Assembly: GCA_030432595.1 (NCBI GenBank)
Contig: JAUIGU010000011.1
Coordinates: 1-64,000 of the forward strand
Direction of reading: 5' to 3'
Length of the DNA: 64,000 nucleotides
From: Phycisphaerae bacterium
GTDB lineage: Bacteria > Planctomycetota > Phycisphaerae > Phycisphaerales > Phycisphaeraceae
Shown: piece by piece, positions 42,555-50,869 of the stretch
Layout of the letters: every line of letters begins with the position of its first letter
Numbering within the stretch: the first letter of the stretch is position 1
The notes under the pieces: generated by a model
Databases searched by the model: none
What the model saw: the letters and a program-made list of their open reading frames with translations, nothing else
What the model was told of the DNA's origin: nothing
Position numbers and translations under genes: made by a program

Positions 42555-44708
42555 TCAGTACGGCAACTCAAACACCGACTTCGCCAGGAACGTGAAGCCC
42601 ACGCCGAGGGTGCCGATGAGGCCCATGCCGCAGGAGAAGCCCGCGGCGAGGACGGGGGCGTATTGGCGCCACTTGAGGCCCATCTTTCGGCGGAAGTAGT
42701 AGTGGCCGATGAGGGCGCCGATGAATTGGCCGACGACGGCGAAGGGTAATGTTTGGTTGAGGCCGCGCACGATGCCGTAGGTGAGGAAGACCGGGGCGCC
42801 CAGCCAGGCGAGGCCGCCGAAGACGACGGCGCCGGCGACGAAGCCCGCGGCGATGTAGTCGAGGCGGAAGGCCTGTTCGAATTCGCTGTACCCGCCCAAG
42901 GTTGATGAGAAAACGAGCGAGAGGTTTTCGGCGGTGACCTCCCACCACTCCTGGGCGAAGGGGTACTGCGGGCCGGGGATCGGGCCGAGCGACCAGATGA
43001 AGTGGGCGAAGAGCAGCGAGCCGACGAGGATGATCGGCGTGAGCAGCAGCTCGGACTTCCAGATCGACGAGAACTTGGTGCCGGTGAGTTCGCACTGGCG
43101 GTAGAAGACGGTCATCGAGCCGTAGTTGTGCATGGGGATGGGCAGGAACCACACGGCCACGCCCTGGTAGCCCGACAGGATGAACGAGCCCTCGCGGACG
43201 AAGGGCAGGTTGATCACTTCGCCGGCGATGCCTTCGAGGCGGGCGGTGACGTAAGAGATGATCGGCGTGTAGATGAGCGCATAGAAGAGCATGATCGCCA
43301 CAAGCGGCCCGTGGATCTCGCCGTCGGAGATCCAGAGCAGCCAGCACGACACGCCGAGGTAGAGGGCGGTGGTGACGATGTAGGTGAGGATGACGAACCA
43401 GGGCTTGATGTCGCCGCGGCCTTCGGGGACGTCCAAGGCGTCGTCGAGCTCGATGCCGAGGCGTTGTTCTTCCTTGCGTTTGCGCTTGGCTTCGCGGACC
43501 TGCCGGAAGACGGAGATGAAGCCCGCGGCGGCGATGGTCAGCGCGACGCCGATGGAGAAACTGAAATAAAAGTCGACGTTGTTTTTGTAAACCGTCTGCT
43601 GCATGGAGTCGCCGGGGTTCCACGACGTGAGCGTGCCGCCGTCGTATGCGCCGAGCAGGGGGATCGCGTCGGGGAGCCCTGAGTGCAGGATGGGGTTGAG
43701 GACGACGGTGACGAGCAGCCCGATGAACGAGCCGACCATCGCCCAGAAGGGCAGCACCATGCCGAAGATGACCTGGCCCAGGTCGAGCGAGATGGCGAAG
43801 GCGACGGCGGGCAGGAGCGAGGCGGTGTCCTGCGTGTAGTCGACGAAGGGGATGGGCAGGAGGGTGATGGGGCGTTCGAAGAGCGCGCCGGTGACGGTGG
43901 GGATGCCGAGGTAGACGAAGCCGAACGCGAGCCCGATGATCGAGCCGATGGAGAAGACGCGCCAGCGCCAGTTGCGTTGTTTGTCGTCGTTCAGTGGATC
44001 GGTGGGATCATCGTCGGGCGCGTGGGTGAGTTGGTCTTCGTCCTGTTCTTCGGAGAGCGCGAGGATGCCCTGAGCGCCGATAGGGGCCATGGGGAAGGGG
44101 AGGCGCTCGATGTCGGAGGTGACGCGGAACAGGCCGTAGCCAAGCACCATGTTGTCGATGCGGCCGATGATCATGGTGAAGGCGATGAGCCCGATGGCGG
44201 GCAGCCACTCCCAGCGGAGCAGCGAGCGGGAGGCGAGGACCTCGGGGTCCATGGGCGCGACCCAGTTGAGGCCGTCCATGGCGTCGGCGACGCCGGAGGC
44301 CCGCGCGGCGTCGGACTGGACGTAGAACTGCGACCACAATGCGCCCAGGCCGCCGTGGAAGCCGCCTTGCAACTGCGACGCGGTGACCATGATCGCGCCG
44401 GAGATGTAGAAGAGCGTGAAGATCTGGGCCTTGCGGAGGTGCTGGTTGGCGCGGCGGGCGACCTCGATGAAGAGGATGAGCGTGACCCACTGCGCGGCCG
44501 GGCCGATGGATGCGCCGGCGAGCAGGGTCATGTAGATCGACCCGGGCACCATGAGCAGCGCGACGAAGAGCGCGCCCAGGAGCGACGACCACGTGAAGCC
44601 GTTCTCGAACGTGCCGGGCGGCACCATGAGGTCGCGGAACTCCTCGAGCTCGCGGTCGACGCGCTTGGGTTTGGGCGTCTTGGTGGTGGTGGGCTTCTGG
44701 GTGGCCAT
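42555..44708 (-). CDS. OPT-like oligopeptide transporter family membrane protein
   Basis: The 717-residue protein has about 15 hydrophobic helices. The stretch MVPGSIYMTLLAGASIGPAA near residue 57 and FIEVARRANQHL resemble OPT/YSL transporters, which import peptides or metal chelates by proton symport. A large hydrophilic loop with acidic residues (EEQDEDQLTHAPDDD) lies near residues 215-235. A cytosolic loop (EAKRKRKEEQRLG) lies near residue 405. It is the last gene of a minus-strand cluster starting at 56511 and is separated from the FtsX fusion by 177 nt that contain a G-rich inverted repeat, so it may have separate expression. Substrate is unknown. Confidence 0.72.
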   Translation of the reverse strand: MATQKPTTTKTPKPKRVDRELEEFRDLMVPPGTFENGFTWSSLLGALFVALLMVPGSIYMTLLAGASIGPAAQWVTLILFIEVARRANQHLRKAQIFTLFYISGAIMVTASQLQGGFHGGLGALWSQFYVQSDAARASGVADAMDGLNWVAPMDPEVLASRSLLRWEWLPAIGLIAFTMIIGRIDNMVLGYGLFRVTSDIERLPFPMAPIGAQGILALSEEQDEDQLTHAPDDDPTDPLNDDKQRNWRWRVFSIGSIIGLAFGFVYLGIPTVTGALFERPITLLPIPFVDYTQDTASLLPAVAFAISLDLGQVIFGMVLPFWAMVGSFIGLLVTVVLNPILHSGLPDAIPLLGAYDGGTLTSWNPGDSMQQTVYKNNVDFYFSFSIGVALTIAAAGFISVFRQVREAKRKRKEEQRLGIELDDALDVPEGRGDIKPWFVILTYIVTTALYLGVSCWLLWISDGEIHGPLVAIMLFYALIYTPIISYVTARLEGIAGEVINLPFVREGSFILSGYQGVAVWFLPIPMHNYGSMTVFYRQCELTGTKFSSIWKSELLLTPIILVGSLLFAHFIWSLGPIPGPQYPFAQEWWEVTAENLSLVFSSTLGGYSEFEQAFRLDYIAAGFVAGAVVFGGLAWLGAPVFLTYGIVRGLNQTLPFAVVGQFIGALIGHYYFRRKMGLKWRQYAPVLAAGFSCGMGLIGTLGVGFTFLAKSVFELPY

Positions 44709-44730
44709 CGGGTTAGAGCGCTTCGGGCGC

Positions 44731-44886
44731 GGGTCTGGGGGCTGGGGCTTGGGGTTTGGGTGGGTGGTTTGTGGCTGGGACGGGTGTCTTGTGTTGTTTG
44801 GTGTTGGAAAGTGGGATCAAGTTCGTGTTGTCGTGTTCTTGTGCTTTCTTGCTTCGGTCATACCCCAAACCCCAAGCCCCAGACCC
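44731..44886. repeat. G-rich inverted repeat, possible G-quadruplex
   Basis: Positions 44731-44760 on the plus strand hold five runs of three to five Gs (GGGTCTGGGGGCTGGGG, then CTTGGGGTTTGGG), enough for a G-quadruplex. Positions 44863-44886 are its inverted copy (CCCCAAACCCCAAGCCCC), lacking one 7-nt unit. The right arm overlaps the stop codon of the FtsX fusion gene. Confidence 0.65.
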
Positions 44887-47800
44887 TACTCACCCCCGCC
44901 CTGTCTCTCACTGGAACTCTGTCGCTCACCCGAGCCCATCGAGCGCAGCGCCTCGTCGCGGTAGCGCTGGATGGCTTGAGGGGAAAGCGTTCGCCACAGC
45001 AGGAACTGGCGGCGGAGGTCGCGGAGGAAGACGCGGTTGGTGCGGTTCCAGTCACCGGTGCTGCCGGAGGTGCGGGTGGCGGTGACGGCGACCTCGTCCA
45101 CCCCCGGGAGGTCGGTGGGGGTGGGGGACAGCGAGAACTCCTGCGTCACGCCCAGGTCGAACGGTGCGAGCGCGACCTCGGCGAAGAGTTCGGGTCGGCC
45201 GTCACTTCCTTCACGTAAGGCAACGGCCTGGGTGGCGAAGCGGCCGAGCCCGGCGTCGCGGTGGGCGGCGAGGTGCTCGGCGAGGAAGGCCATCACGCCG
45301 GTCATGTCGTAGGCCGAGAGCGTGAAGGGCAGGCGGGCGTCGAGCTTGCCGTCCTTGGGTTTGGGCGGCTTCCACGCACGTTCGACGCCGGGGTTGGCGG
45401 AGCGTGCGGCGCGCCAGGCGGGGTAGAGCGCCGAGATCATGACGGTGATTCCGACGGCGGTGATGGCCAGCAGCGCGTTGCTCGACGCGTAGTTGATCGG
45501 CAGCGGCCGGCCGATACCGGCGTCGCTGAGCGCCTGGGCGCTCGCGGCGAGGACTTGCGCGAGCAGTTGCCCGCCCATGCCGCCGACGATGGCGTAGACC
45601 GCGGCTTCGGCGACGAACAGTGCGCCGACGTGCGCGGGGCCAAGGCCCAATGCGCTGAAGGTGGCGATTTCTTCCTTGCGGTCGGTGATGGAGCCCAGCA
45701 GCGTGCCGAACACGATCAAGCCGCCGAGGATGAGCGGCACGAACAGCGAGGGCCCGGCGTCGAGCGCCGCGGTGACGCCGAGCGTGCGTCTTTCCAACCC
45801 CGTGGTCCCGGCGGACCAGACGGGGACGGTCACGGCGCGGGCGAGGTCGTCGGGCATGCGGTCGCGTGCTTCCGTGTCTTGCGTGAAGACGGTCAGCAGG
45901 TGTGTGTCGCCGCCGAGCTTGCGCGTGAAGTCGGCGCCGCCGACGATGGTCTGTGTCGCACTGAGGTACTGGAACTCCTGGGCGTTGAACTCGCCGGCCA
46001 TGATCCCGTCCGAACCGGCACCGGCAATCAGTGTCGAGGCGGCGTCGAGAAAATCAACGGGCAACAGCGGGCGGTTGTCGAGGTGACGCAGGCGCGTGAG
46101 CCCGTCGGGGTCGAACGTGCCGGTCACGGTGGCGCGGACGCCCTCGATGCGGATGACGTCACCGACGTCGAGGTCGAGGCTGCGGGCGAGGCGCGGCGGG
46201 AGCAGGACGCCGTCGCCGGACAACGCGTCGGCGATTTGTTTTGGGTCGGTCGACCCCTCGGAGTTGAGCGCGGCAGCGAGCGCGGGCCAGCGCTGCACGG
46301 TGTCGGGGGTCAGGCCAATGACGGCGCGGGCCTGGGTGTCGGCGGTGCCGTCGTCCCGGGCGAGCGCGAGCGAGATGCCGGACCACCAGACGATCGGCTC
46401 GGCCGTGACGTTGTTTCCGGCGAGGGCTTCGCGGGTGAGCTCGCGCAGCGCCGGCGGCAGTTCCGAATAGTCCGGGCTGCGCACGAGCAGCGCTTCGGGC
46501 GGAGCGGTGTCGGGGGTCGGGCCCAGCGGCGTGGTGCGGATCGCGAGCTTGGGTTCGAAGCCGGCAAAGCAGACGACGGTGAAGGTGAGCACGGTGACGG
46601 TGAGCAGCGTGAGCGCGGTGCGGGTCTTGCGGCGGCGCATCGTGGAGATGCCGATCTGGATGGCGGCGACGAGCGTGGCGGCGTGCGAGGTTTCGAGCTT
46701 GTGCGAGCCCGCGCCCTGGCCGTGCATCGCGGCGAGTTCGACGCGGAACTTGCGCGTCAGCAGCACAATCACCAAAGCCGAGAGCAGCAGGATGGTGAAG
46801 GCGAGGAAGATAAGCACCGGCGCGGTCGCGATGGCGAAGCCCGGGTGCGTGAGGTAAAGCAGCACGAACGTGAGGAGGAAGCACGCCGAAAACCCCGCGA
46901 CCCTGCCGTGGATGCTCGATGCGCCGACGACGAGGCGCTCGAGCGCGAACGAGAACGGGATGGTGAGGCCCAGCAGTACGACGATGCCGGCCACGAGGTC
47001 GTTCATGGTCGAACGCAGCGGCAGGTAGACGCGGCGCGACAGCGCGTAACTGAGTCGGGCGGAGGTGCCTGCGTCGTGGGCGTCCGTTGTGCCGGCGAGG
47101 TCGTCGGGCTTTGGCAAGGCGTCGCGGCCGCGGCGGTGCAGGCCTTCGAGGTCTTCACGGATGATGGCGCGGCGGCGGAGCTGGGCGAGGCGGTCTTCGT
47201 CGAGCGTCCAGAGGTTGCGGGCGCTGAAGAGGGCGGCGTCGCGGGTGGGTTTTGCGTCGGCTTCCCCCTCGGGCGCGTCGAATTCGAGTCGCACCGCGCC
47301 GCCTGCCTGGAAGAACGATGCGTGTTCCACATCCTGCGAGGGGTGGAGGTAGACGAAGCCGAACGGCGAGAGCTTGCCGCGGATGGAGGCGTTTCCGCGC
47401 GGCCGGGTGTCGCGGTGGGGGAGCAGAACGGTGAGCGGCTGGGCGTCGTTGTACTCGTGTGGGCGGAAGACCACGGCGTCGCCGCGCGCGGGCAGCAGGT
47501 CGGTGCGCGGTGTGGCGGTGAGGTTGGCGAGCATCGTCTCCCAGGTGGTGATTGCGTTGACCTGGCCCTGCGCATCGAAGTCGGCGGCGAGGGTGACGAA
47601 GTGCTGGTCGAGCTCGTCGTGCAGCGCGGGCAGGGCGTACCGGCCGTTGGCGTTGGTGCGGAGGCGGCGCGCGGGCTCGTAATAGGACAGCCCGGACTGG
47701 GCGTGGATACGCCAGGCGTTGTCGCGGCCCCAATCGCCCTCGTGGGTGGGCCAGACGGCGATCATGACGCCGGCGGCGGGGCGGTCTTCGGACAGGCCGC

Positions 47801-49748
47801 CGACGACCCAGCGCTGCGCGGAGGGCCCGTCGCTGCCGCGCGGCGACCACGCCGGCACGCGGCGGAGCGTGTGGTTGGTGAACGTGCCGCGGCGCGGCAG
47901 GCCGGGCCGGTCGATCGCGGCGCGGATCAGACGCAGCGCGGCGTCGCCCTGTTTGAAGAAGCGCGGGAGGTCGAGGCGGTCGGCGGTGTCGGCGGGTTGG
48001 CCTTCGCGCGGCCGGGCGTCATGCAGGTTCGTGAGCGCCAGATGAAGGAACGCGTGGTGCCCGGCGAGGGTGCCGGCGGTCGGGATCTCGGCGGGGACGA
48101 GGCGGCGTCCGCCCCACGGGTCGCGCAGCGTGCGCGGGTCCAGACCGGCCCACTCGTCGTCGGTGGTGCCGACGTTTTCCGGCAGGCTGCCGCGCAGGTG
48201 GGCGAGGACGGTGGCGTAGTACCCCGGCGCGTCGCCGCTGGGGCGCACGGCACGGGCTTGCGTGAAGTCGTCGGTGTCGTTGCCCAGGTACGCGCCCCAG
48301 GTCGTCGAGTCGCCGGAGAGTTCGAGGTCGATGTGGAGGCGGACGCGTGGCTCGCGGTCGGCTTCGGGCGCGATCAGTTCGCGGAGGGCCGCGCGCTGGC
48401 GGTCGATGCGTCGGGCGTCGGCGACGGATTGCTCGCTCTGCCGCACGAAGGCGGCGGCGCGCTCCAGGACCTCTTCGCGCACAGGTGAGTCGGCGAGTTG
48501 GTCGTCCGACGCGGCGTCAGGGTTGTGGAGCGCGCGGCGCAGGGCGTCCCACTGCTGCACCCGGGACGCAGTTTCTTTGAGTTGTTGCTCGATGCGGGCG
48601 GTGTCTTTGTCCGGGTTGGATAGGTCGAGCCGGAGCGTGCGGCGCCTCTGGGCGAGGTCGGCAGCGGCCGCGTCGGCTTCGCGCTGGAGAAGGCGGCGCA
48701 GCGCGTCGTCGTCTCCGATCCGTGCTTTGTCTTGGATCGCGGCATCGAGCGAGGCGCGGAGGGTTTCGAGGTGTTCCGCCTCGGCCTGGTGGTTGGCTTG
48801 TTGGTCTTCGAGCTCGTCGGGGTTGAGCGTGAGGGTGTCGTAGAAGACGCGCGACGCTTCGAGCCCGACGGACTGGCCGTTGAAAAACACGAGCAGCACG
48901 TCCTGGCGCGGCGGGTCGTCGGCCCAGCGCCGCGCGGCGCGGAGCAGGATCGCGGCGTTGCCGGCCTGACGTGCGCCGGGGCTGCGGTGCGGCACGCTGC
49001 CCAGGCTGTCGAGGGCGGCAGACAACACGATGACGCCGTCGGCGTTGGCGGCGGGGTCGGTGCCGCGGATCATGGCGAACACGCTCGGGGCGTGGCGCGG
49101 CCGCCACTGCGCGGCTGCGTGCAACGTGGCGCGCGGGTGGGCTTGCGTCAGGTCGATGACGGGTTCTGTGTCGTGGTCGGCGGGCGGGGCGTAGAAGCGC
49201 GGGAAGTTGACCGGTACGGAGGCGTGCTTGATGAACCGCGAGGCGTCGCCCGACGCGCCGTGGTTGCCGCTCAGGAAGATCACGGCCTTGGCGCCACGCT
49301 CGAAGGCGCGGTGCCACGCGTCGGGGACCACGCCGTAGTCGAGCACGGCGATGGCGCCTTGCAGGTTGGCGTGGCGCGCGTCGGGGGATTCGCCGTCACC
49401 GAGGTAGACGACCGGCCCGGTCAAACCGCCGGGCGGCGTGACGGGCGGCACGATGACGTTGGGTCGCATGAGTTCCAGCGACATCGTTTTGCCGCCGACT
49501 TGAAGCCAGACCTGTTCGGGGTCGCTGTCCAGCAACCAGACGGGCGTGTCGAGGGTCACCACGTCGTCGACGCCCGAGGCGTCGAGCTGATCGCGTACGT
49601 ACGCGACGGCGTCGAGATTCTCGTCGCTGCCGGCGAGGCGGTGCGGATGTTGCGTCATGGCGCGGACGTCGGCGGTGAAAGCGGCGGATGCTCTGTCCGG
49701 TGTCTGCGCGTTTGTGGATGTCAACAAAACACAAATCAATAGGCACAT
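44886..49748 (-). CDS. M28-pseudopeptidase / FtsX permease fusion protein
   Basis: The product has about 1620 residues. A signal-like N-terminus is followed by an M28 aminopeptidase-like fold with a PA-type insert (residues 20-310). The metal ligands are gone: the usual HxD strand reads LSAALDS, the GADDN loop reads GARQAGN, and the GEE motif reads GQSVGLEASR. A 130-residue coiled-coil-like helical region rich in Arg, Glu and Gln (about 310-450) and a beta-rich segment come next. Membrane helices appear near residues 915-1020. A MacB-like periplasmic domain (LDVGDVIRIEGVRATVTGTF) is followed by three FtsX helices near 1320-1440. ATG 49748 is chosen; TTG at 49754 has better Shine-Dalgarno spacing. 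The longer open frame reads through a repeat. Confidence 0.78.
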   Translation of the reverse strand: MCLLICVLLTSTNAQTPDRASAAFTADVRAMTQHPHRLAGSDENLDAVAYVRDQLDASGVDDVVTLDTPVWLLDSDPEQVWLQVGGKTMSLELMRPNVIVPPVTPPGGLTGPVVYLGDGESPDARHANLQGAIAVLDYGVVPDAWHRAFERGAKAVIFLSGNHGASGDASRFIKHASVPVNFPRFYAPPADHDTEPVIDLTQAHPRATLHAAAQWRPRHAPSVFAMIRGTDPAANADGVIVLSAALDSLGSVPHRSPGARQAGNAAILLRAARRWADDPPRQDVLLVFFNGQSVGLEASRVFYDTLTLNPDELEDQQANHQAEAEHLETLRASLDAAIQDKARIGDDDALRRLLQREADAAAADLAQRRRTLRLDLSNPDKDTARIEQQLKETASRVQQWDALRRALHNPDAASDDQLADSPVREEVLERAAAFVRQSEQSVADARRIDRQRAALRELIAPEADREPRVRLHIDLELSGDSTTWGAYLGNDTDDFTQARAVRPSGDAPGYYATVLAHLRGSLPENVGTTDDEWAGLDPRTLRDPWGGRRLVPAEIPTAGTLAGHHAFLHLALTNLHDARPREGQPADTADRLDLPRFFKQGDAALRLIRAAIDRPGLPRRGTFTNHTLRRVPAWSPRGSDGPSAQRWVVGGLSEDRPAAGVMIAVWPTHEGDWGRDNAWRIHAQSGLSYYEPARRLRTNANGRYALPALHDELDQHFVTLAADFDAQGQVNAITTWETMLANLTATPRTDLLPARGDAVVFRPHEYNDAQPLTVLLPHRDTRPRGNASIRGKLSPFGFVYLHPSQDVEHASFFQAGGAVRLEFDAPEGEADAKPTRDAALFSARNLWTLDEDRLAQLRRRAIIREDLEGLHRRGRDALPKPDDLAGTTDAHDAGTSARLSYALSRRVYLPLRSTMNDLVAGIVVLLGLTIPFSFALERLVVGASSIHGRVAGFSACFLLTFVLLYLTHPGFAIATAPVLIFLAFTILLLSALVIVLLTRKFRVELAAMHGQGAGSHKLETSHAATLVAAIQIGISTMRRRKTRTALTLLTVTVLTFTVVCFAGFEPKLAIRTTPLGPTPDTAPPEALLVRSPDYSELPPALRELTREALAGNNVTAEPIVWWSGISLALARDDGTADTQARAVIGLTPDTVQRWPALAAALNSEGSTDPKQIADALSGDGVLLPPRLARSLDLDVGDVIRIEGVRATVTGTFDPDGLTRLRHLDNRPLLPVDFLDAASTLIAGAGSDGIMAGEFNAQEFQYLSATQTIVGGADFTRKLGGDTHLLTVFTQDTEARDRMPDDLARAVTVPVWSAGTTGLERRTLGVTAALDAGPSLFVPLILGGLIVFGTLLGSITDRKEEIATFSALGLGPAHVGALFVAEAAVYAIVGGMGGQLLAQVLAASAQALSDAGIGRPLPINYASSNALLAITAVGITVMISALYPAWRAARSANPGVERAWKPPKPKDGKLDARLPFTLSAYDMTGVMAFLAEHLAAHRDAGLGRFATQAVALREGSDGRPELFAEVALAPFDLGVTQEFSLSPTPTDLPGVDEVAVTATRTSGSTGDWNRTNRVFLRDLRRQFLLWRTLSPQAIQRYRDEALRSMGSGERQSSSERQGGGE

Positions 49749-49785
49749 CGACAAGCCAATAACCTTCCGAATCGCGATCCTCTCC

Positions 49786-49903
49786 GCCCTCTCCCTTTCA
49801 GGGAGAGGGCCGGGGTGAGGGTCCGCTCGGGCGTCGCGGGTGACGTTGGCCCCGACCCTCACCGACCCGCTGCGCGGGCCACCTCTCCCTGGAAGGGAGA
49901 GGG
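49786..49903. repeat. BIME of the CCCTCTCCCT family
   Basis: CCCTCTCCCT-TTC-AGGGAGAGGG (49787-49809) and an inverted partner CCTCTCCCT-GGA-AGGGAGAGG (49882-49902) flank GGTGAGGGTC/GACCCTCACC arms. It separates the FtsX fusion gene from the ATPase gene. Family relatives lie inside the mutarotase and ketosynthase genes. Confidence 0.8.
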
Positions 49904-49957
49904 AGGATGGCCCAAGCCTCGCGCCGGGGTCTTGCGTCTTGTCTCGCAAGCCTTGCG

Positions 49958-50725
49958 TCACTGGTCGTCCTCCCCGGCCATGTGTCCGACGGTGATCTCG
50001 AGGTCTTCGCGCTTCTGGATGCGTTCGATCCGGCCGTCGCGGACCCAGACGATGCGGTCGCACATGGCGAGCAGGCGGTGGTCGTGGGTCGAGCAGATGA
50101 CGGTGACCTGGCGGTCTTTGTTGATGCGTTCGAGCAGGTCGAGCACCTCGCGGCCGGTCTTGAAGTCGAGGTTCGCGGTCGGCTCGTCGGCGAGGAGGAT
50201 CATCGGGTTGTTGGCGAGCGAACGGGCGATGGCGACGCGCTGCTGCTGGCCGCCGGACAGTTCGAGCGGGCGGTGGTCCCAGCGGTCGGCGATGCCGACC
50301 TGTTCGAGCAGCTGCATCCCTTTTTTGTGGGCGGTTTCGGCGTCGATGCCGGCGAAGACCATGGGCAGCGTGACGTTCTCGAGCGCGGTCATGTAGCGCA
50401 CGAGGTTGTAGGACTGGAAGATGTAGCCGATCTTCCGGCAGCGCAGGAACGCGAGTTCATTGGCGGAGAGCTGGGCGGCGTCGACCTCGTCGATGAGGAT
50501 GCGGCCGGCCGAGGGCGCGTCGAGCGCGCCGACCATGTTGAACAGCGTGCTCTTGCCCGAGCCGGACGGCCCCATGACGGCGATGAACTCGCCGCGGTGG
50601 AAGTTGATCTCGACCCCGCGCAGCGCGTGGGTTGCGGCGTCGCCCGTGCCGTACTGCTTGGCGAGGTCGAGCGTGCGGATCGCGGCGGGGCGTTCCTGGT
50701 CGGGATGGGGTGGGGTGTTGGACAA
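49958..50725 (-). CDS. ABC transporter ATP-binding protein, LolD/MacB type
   Basis: The 255-residue protein has Walker A GPSGSGKS near residue 53, Q-loop IFQSYNL, signature LSGGQQQR, Walker B ILLADEPT and H-loop STHD. It sits between the genes for two FtsX-type permeases (50870-52354 and 44886-49748), so it very likely energises one or both. LolCDE and MacAB complexes use such ATPases to move substrates out of the inner membrane leaflet into the periplasm. The start is a TTG at 50725, preceded by TATAAA only 3 nt away, so the exact start is uncertain. It is closely similar to the orphan ATPase at 30576-31334. Confidence 0.92.
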   Translation of the reverse strand: MSNTPPHPDQERPAAIRTLDLAKQYGTGDAATHALRGVEINFHRGEFIAVMGPSGSGKSTLFNMVGALDAPSAGRILIDEVDAAQLSANELAFLRCRKIGYIFQSYNLVRYMTALENVTLPMVFAGIDAETAHKKGMQLLEQVGIADRWDHRPLELSGGQQQRVAIARSLANNPMILLADEPTANLDFKTGREVLDLLERINKDRQVTVICSTHDHRLLAMCDRIVWVRDGRIERIQKREDLEITVGHMAGEDDQ

Positions 50726-50739
50726 CGTTTTATAGGTAA

Positions 50740-50835
50740 GCGGTTTTTATCAGGAGGAGCAGGATGATCAGGATTGGAGCAATATGAATCAGGCGGTGGT
50801 TGTTTTGTCCATCCTGCTCATCATGAAAATCCTGT
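50740..50835. repeat. Degenerate CAGGATGAGCAGGA-type repeat
   Basis: The 144-nt gap between the ATPase and FtsX genes contains CAGGATGATCAGGATTGG and, inverted, ATCCTGCTCATCATGAAAAT. Related text occurs near 10650. It is AT-richer than its surroundings and non-coding. Confidence 0.45.
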
Positions 50836-50869
50836 TCTGAATGACTCGGTGTTGTGTGCAGGGTTTCGT

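Noticed and set aside
45261-48488. A 1075-codon plus-strand open frame
   Set aside because: It is antisense to the FtsX fusion gene. Its translation is low-complexity (Gly, Glu, Arg, Val) with no family motif, as expected for a shadow in GC-rich DNA.
49755-50063. N-terminal extension of the FtsX fusion protein
   Set aside because: It translates the BIME and the end of the ATPase gene in another frame; a signal-like sequence begins only at 49754/49748.
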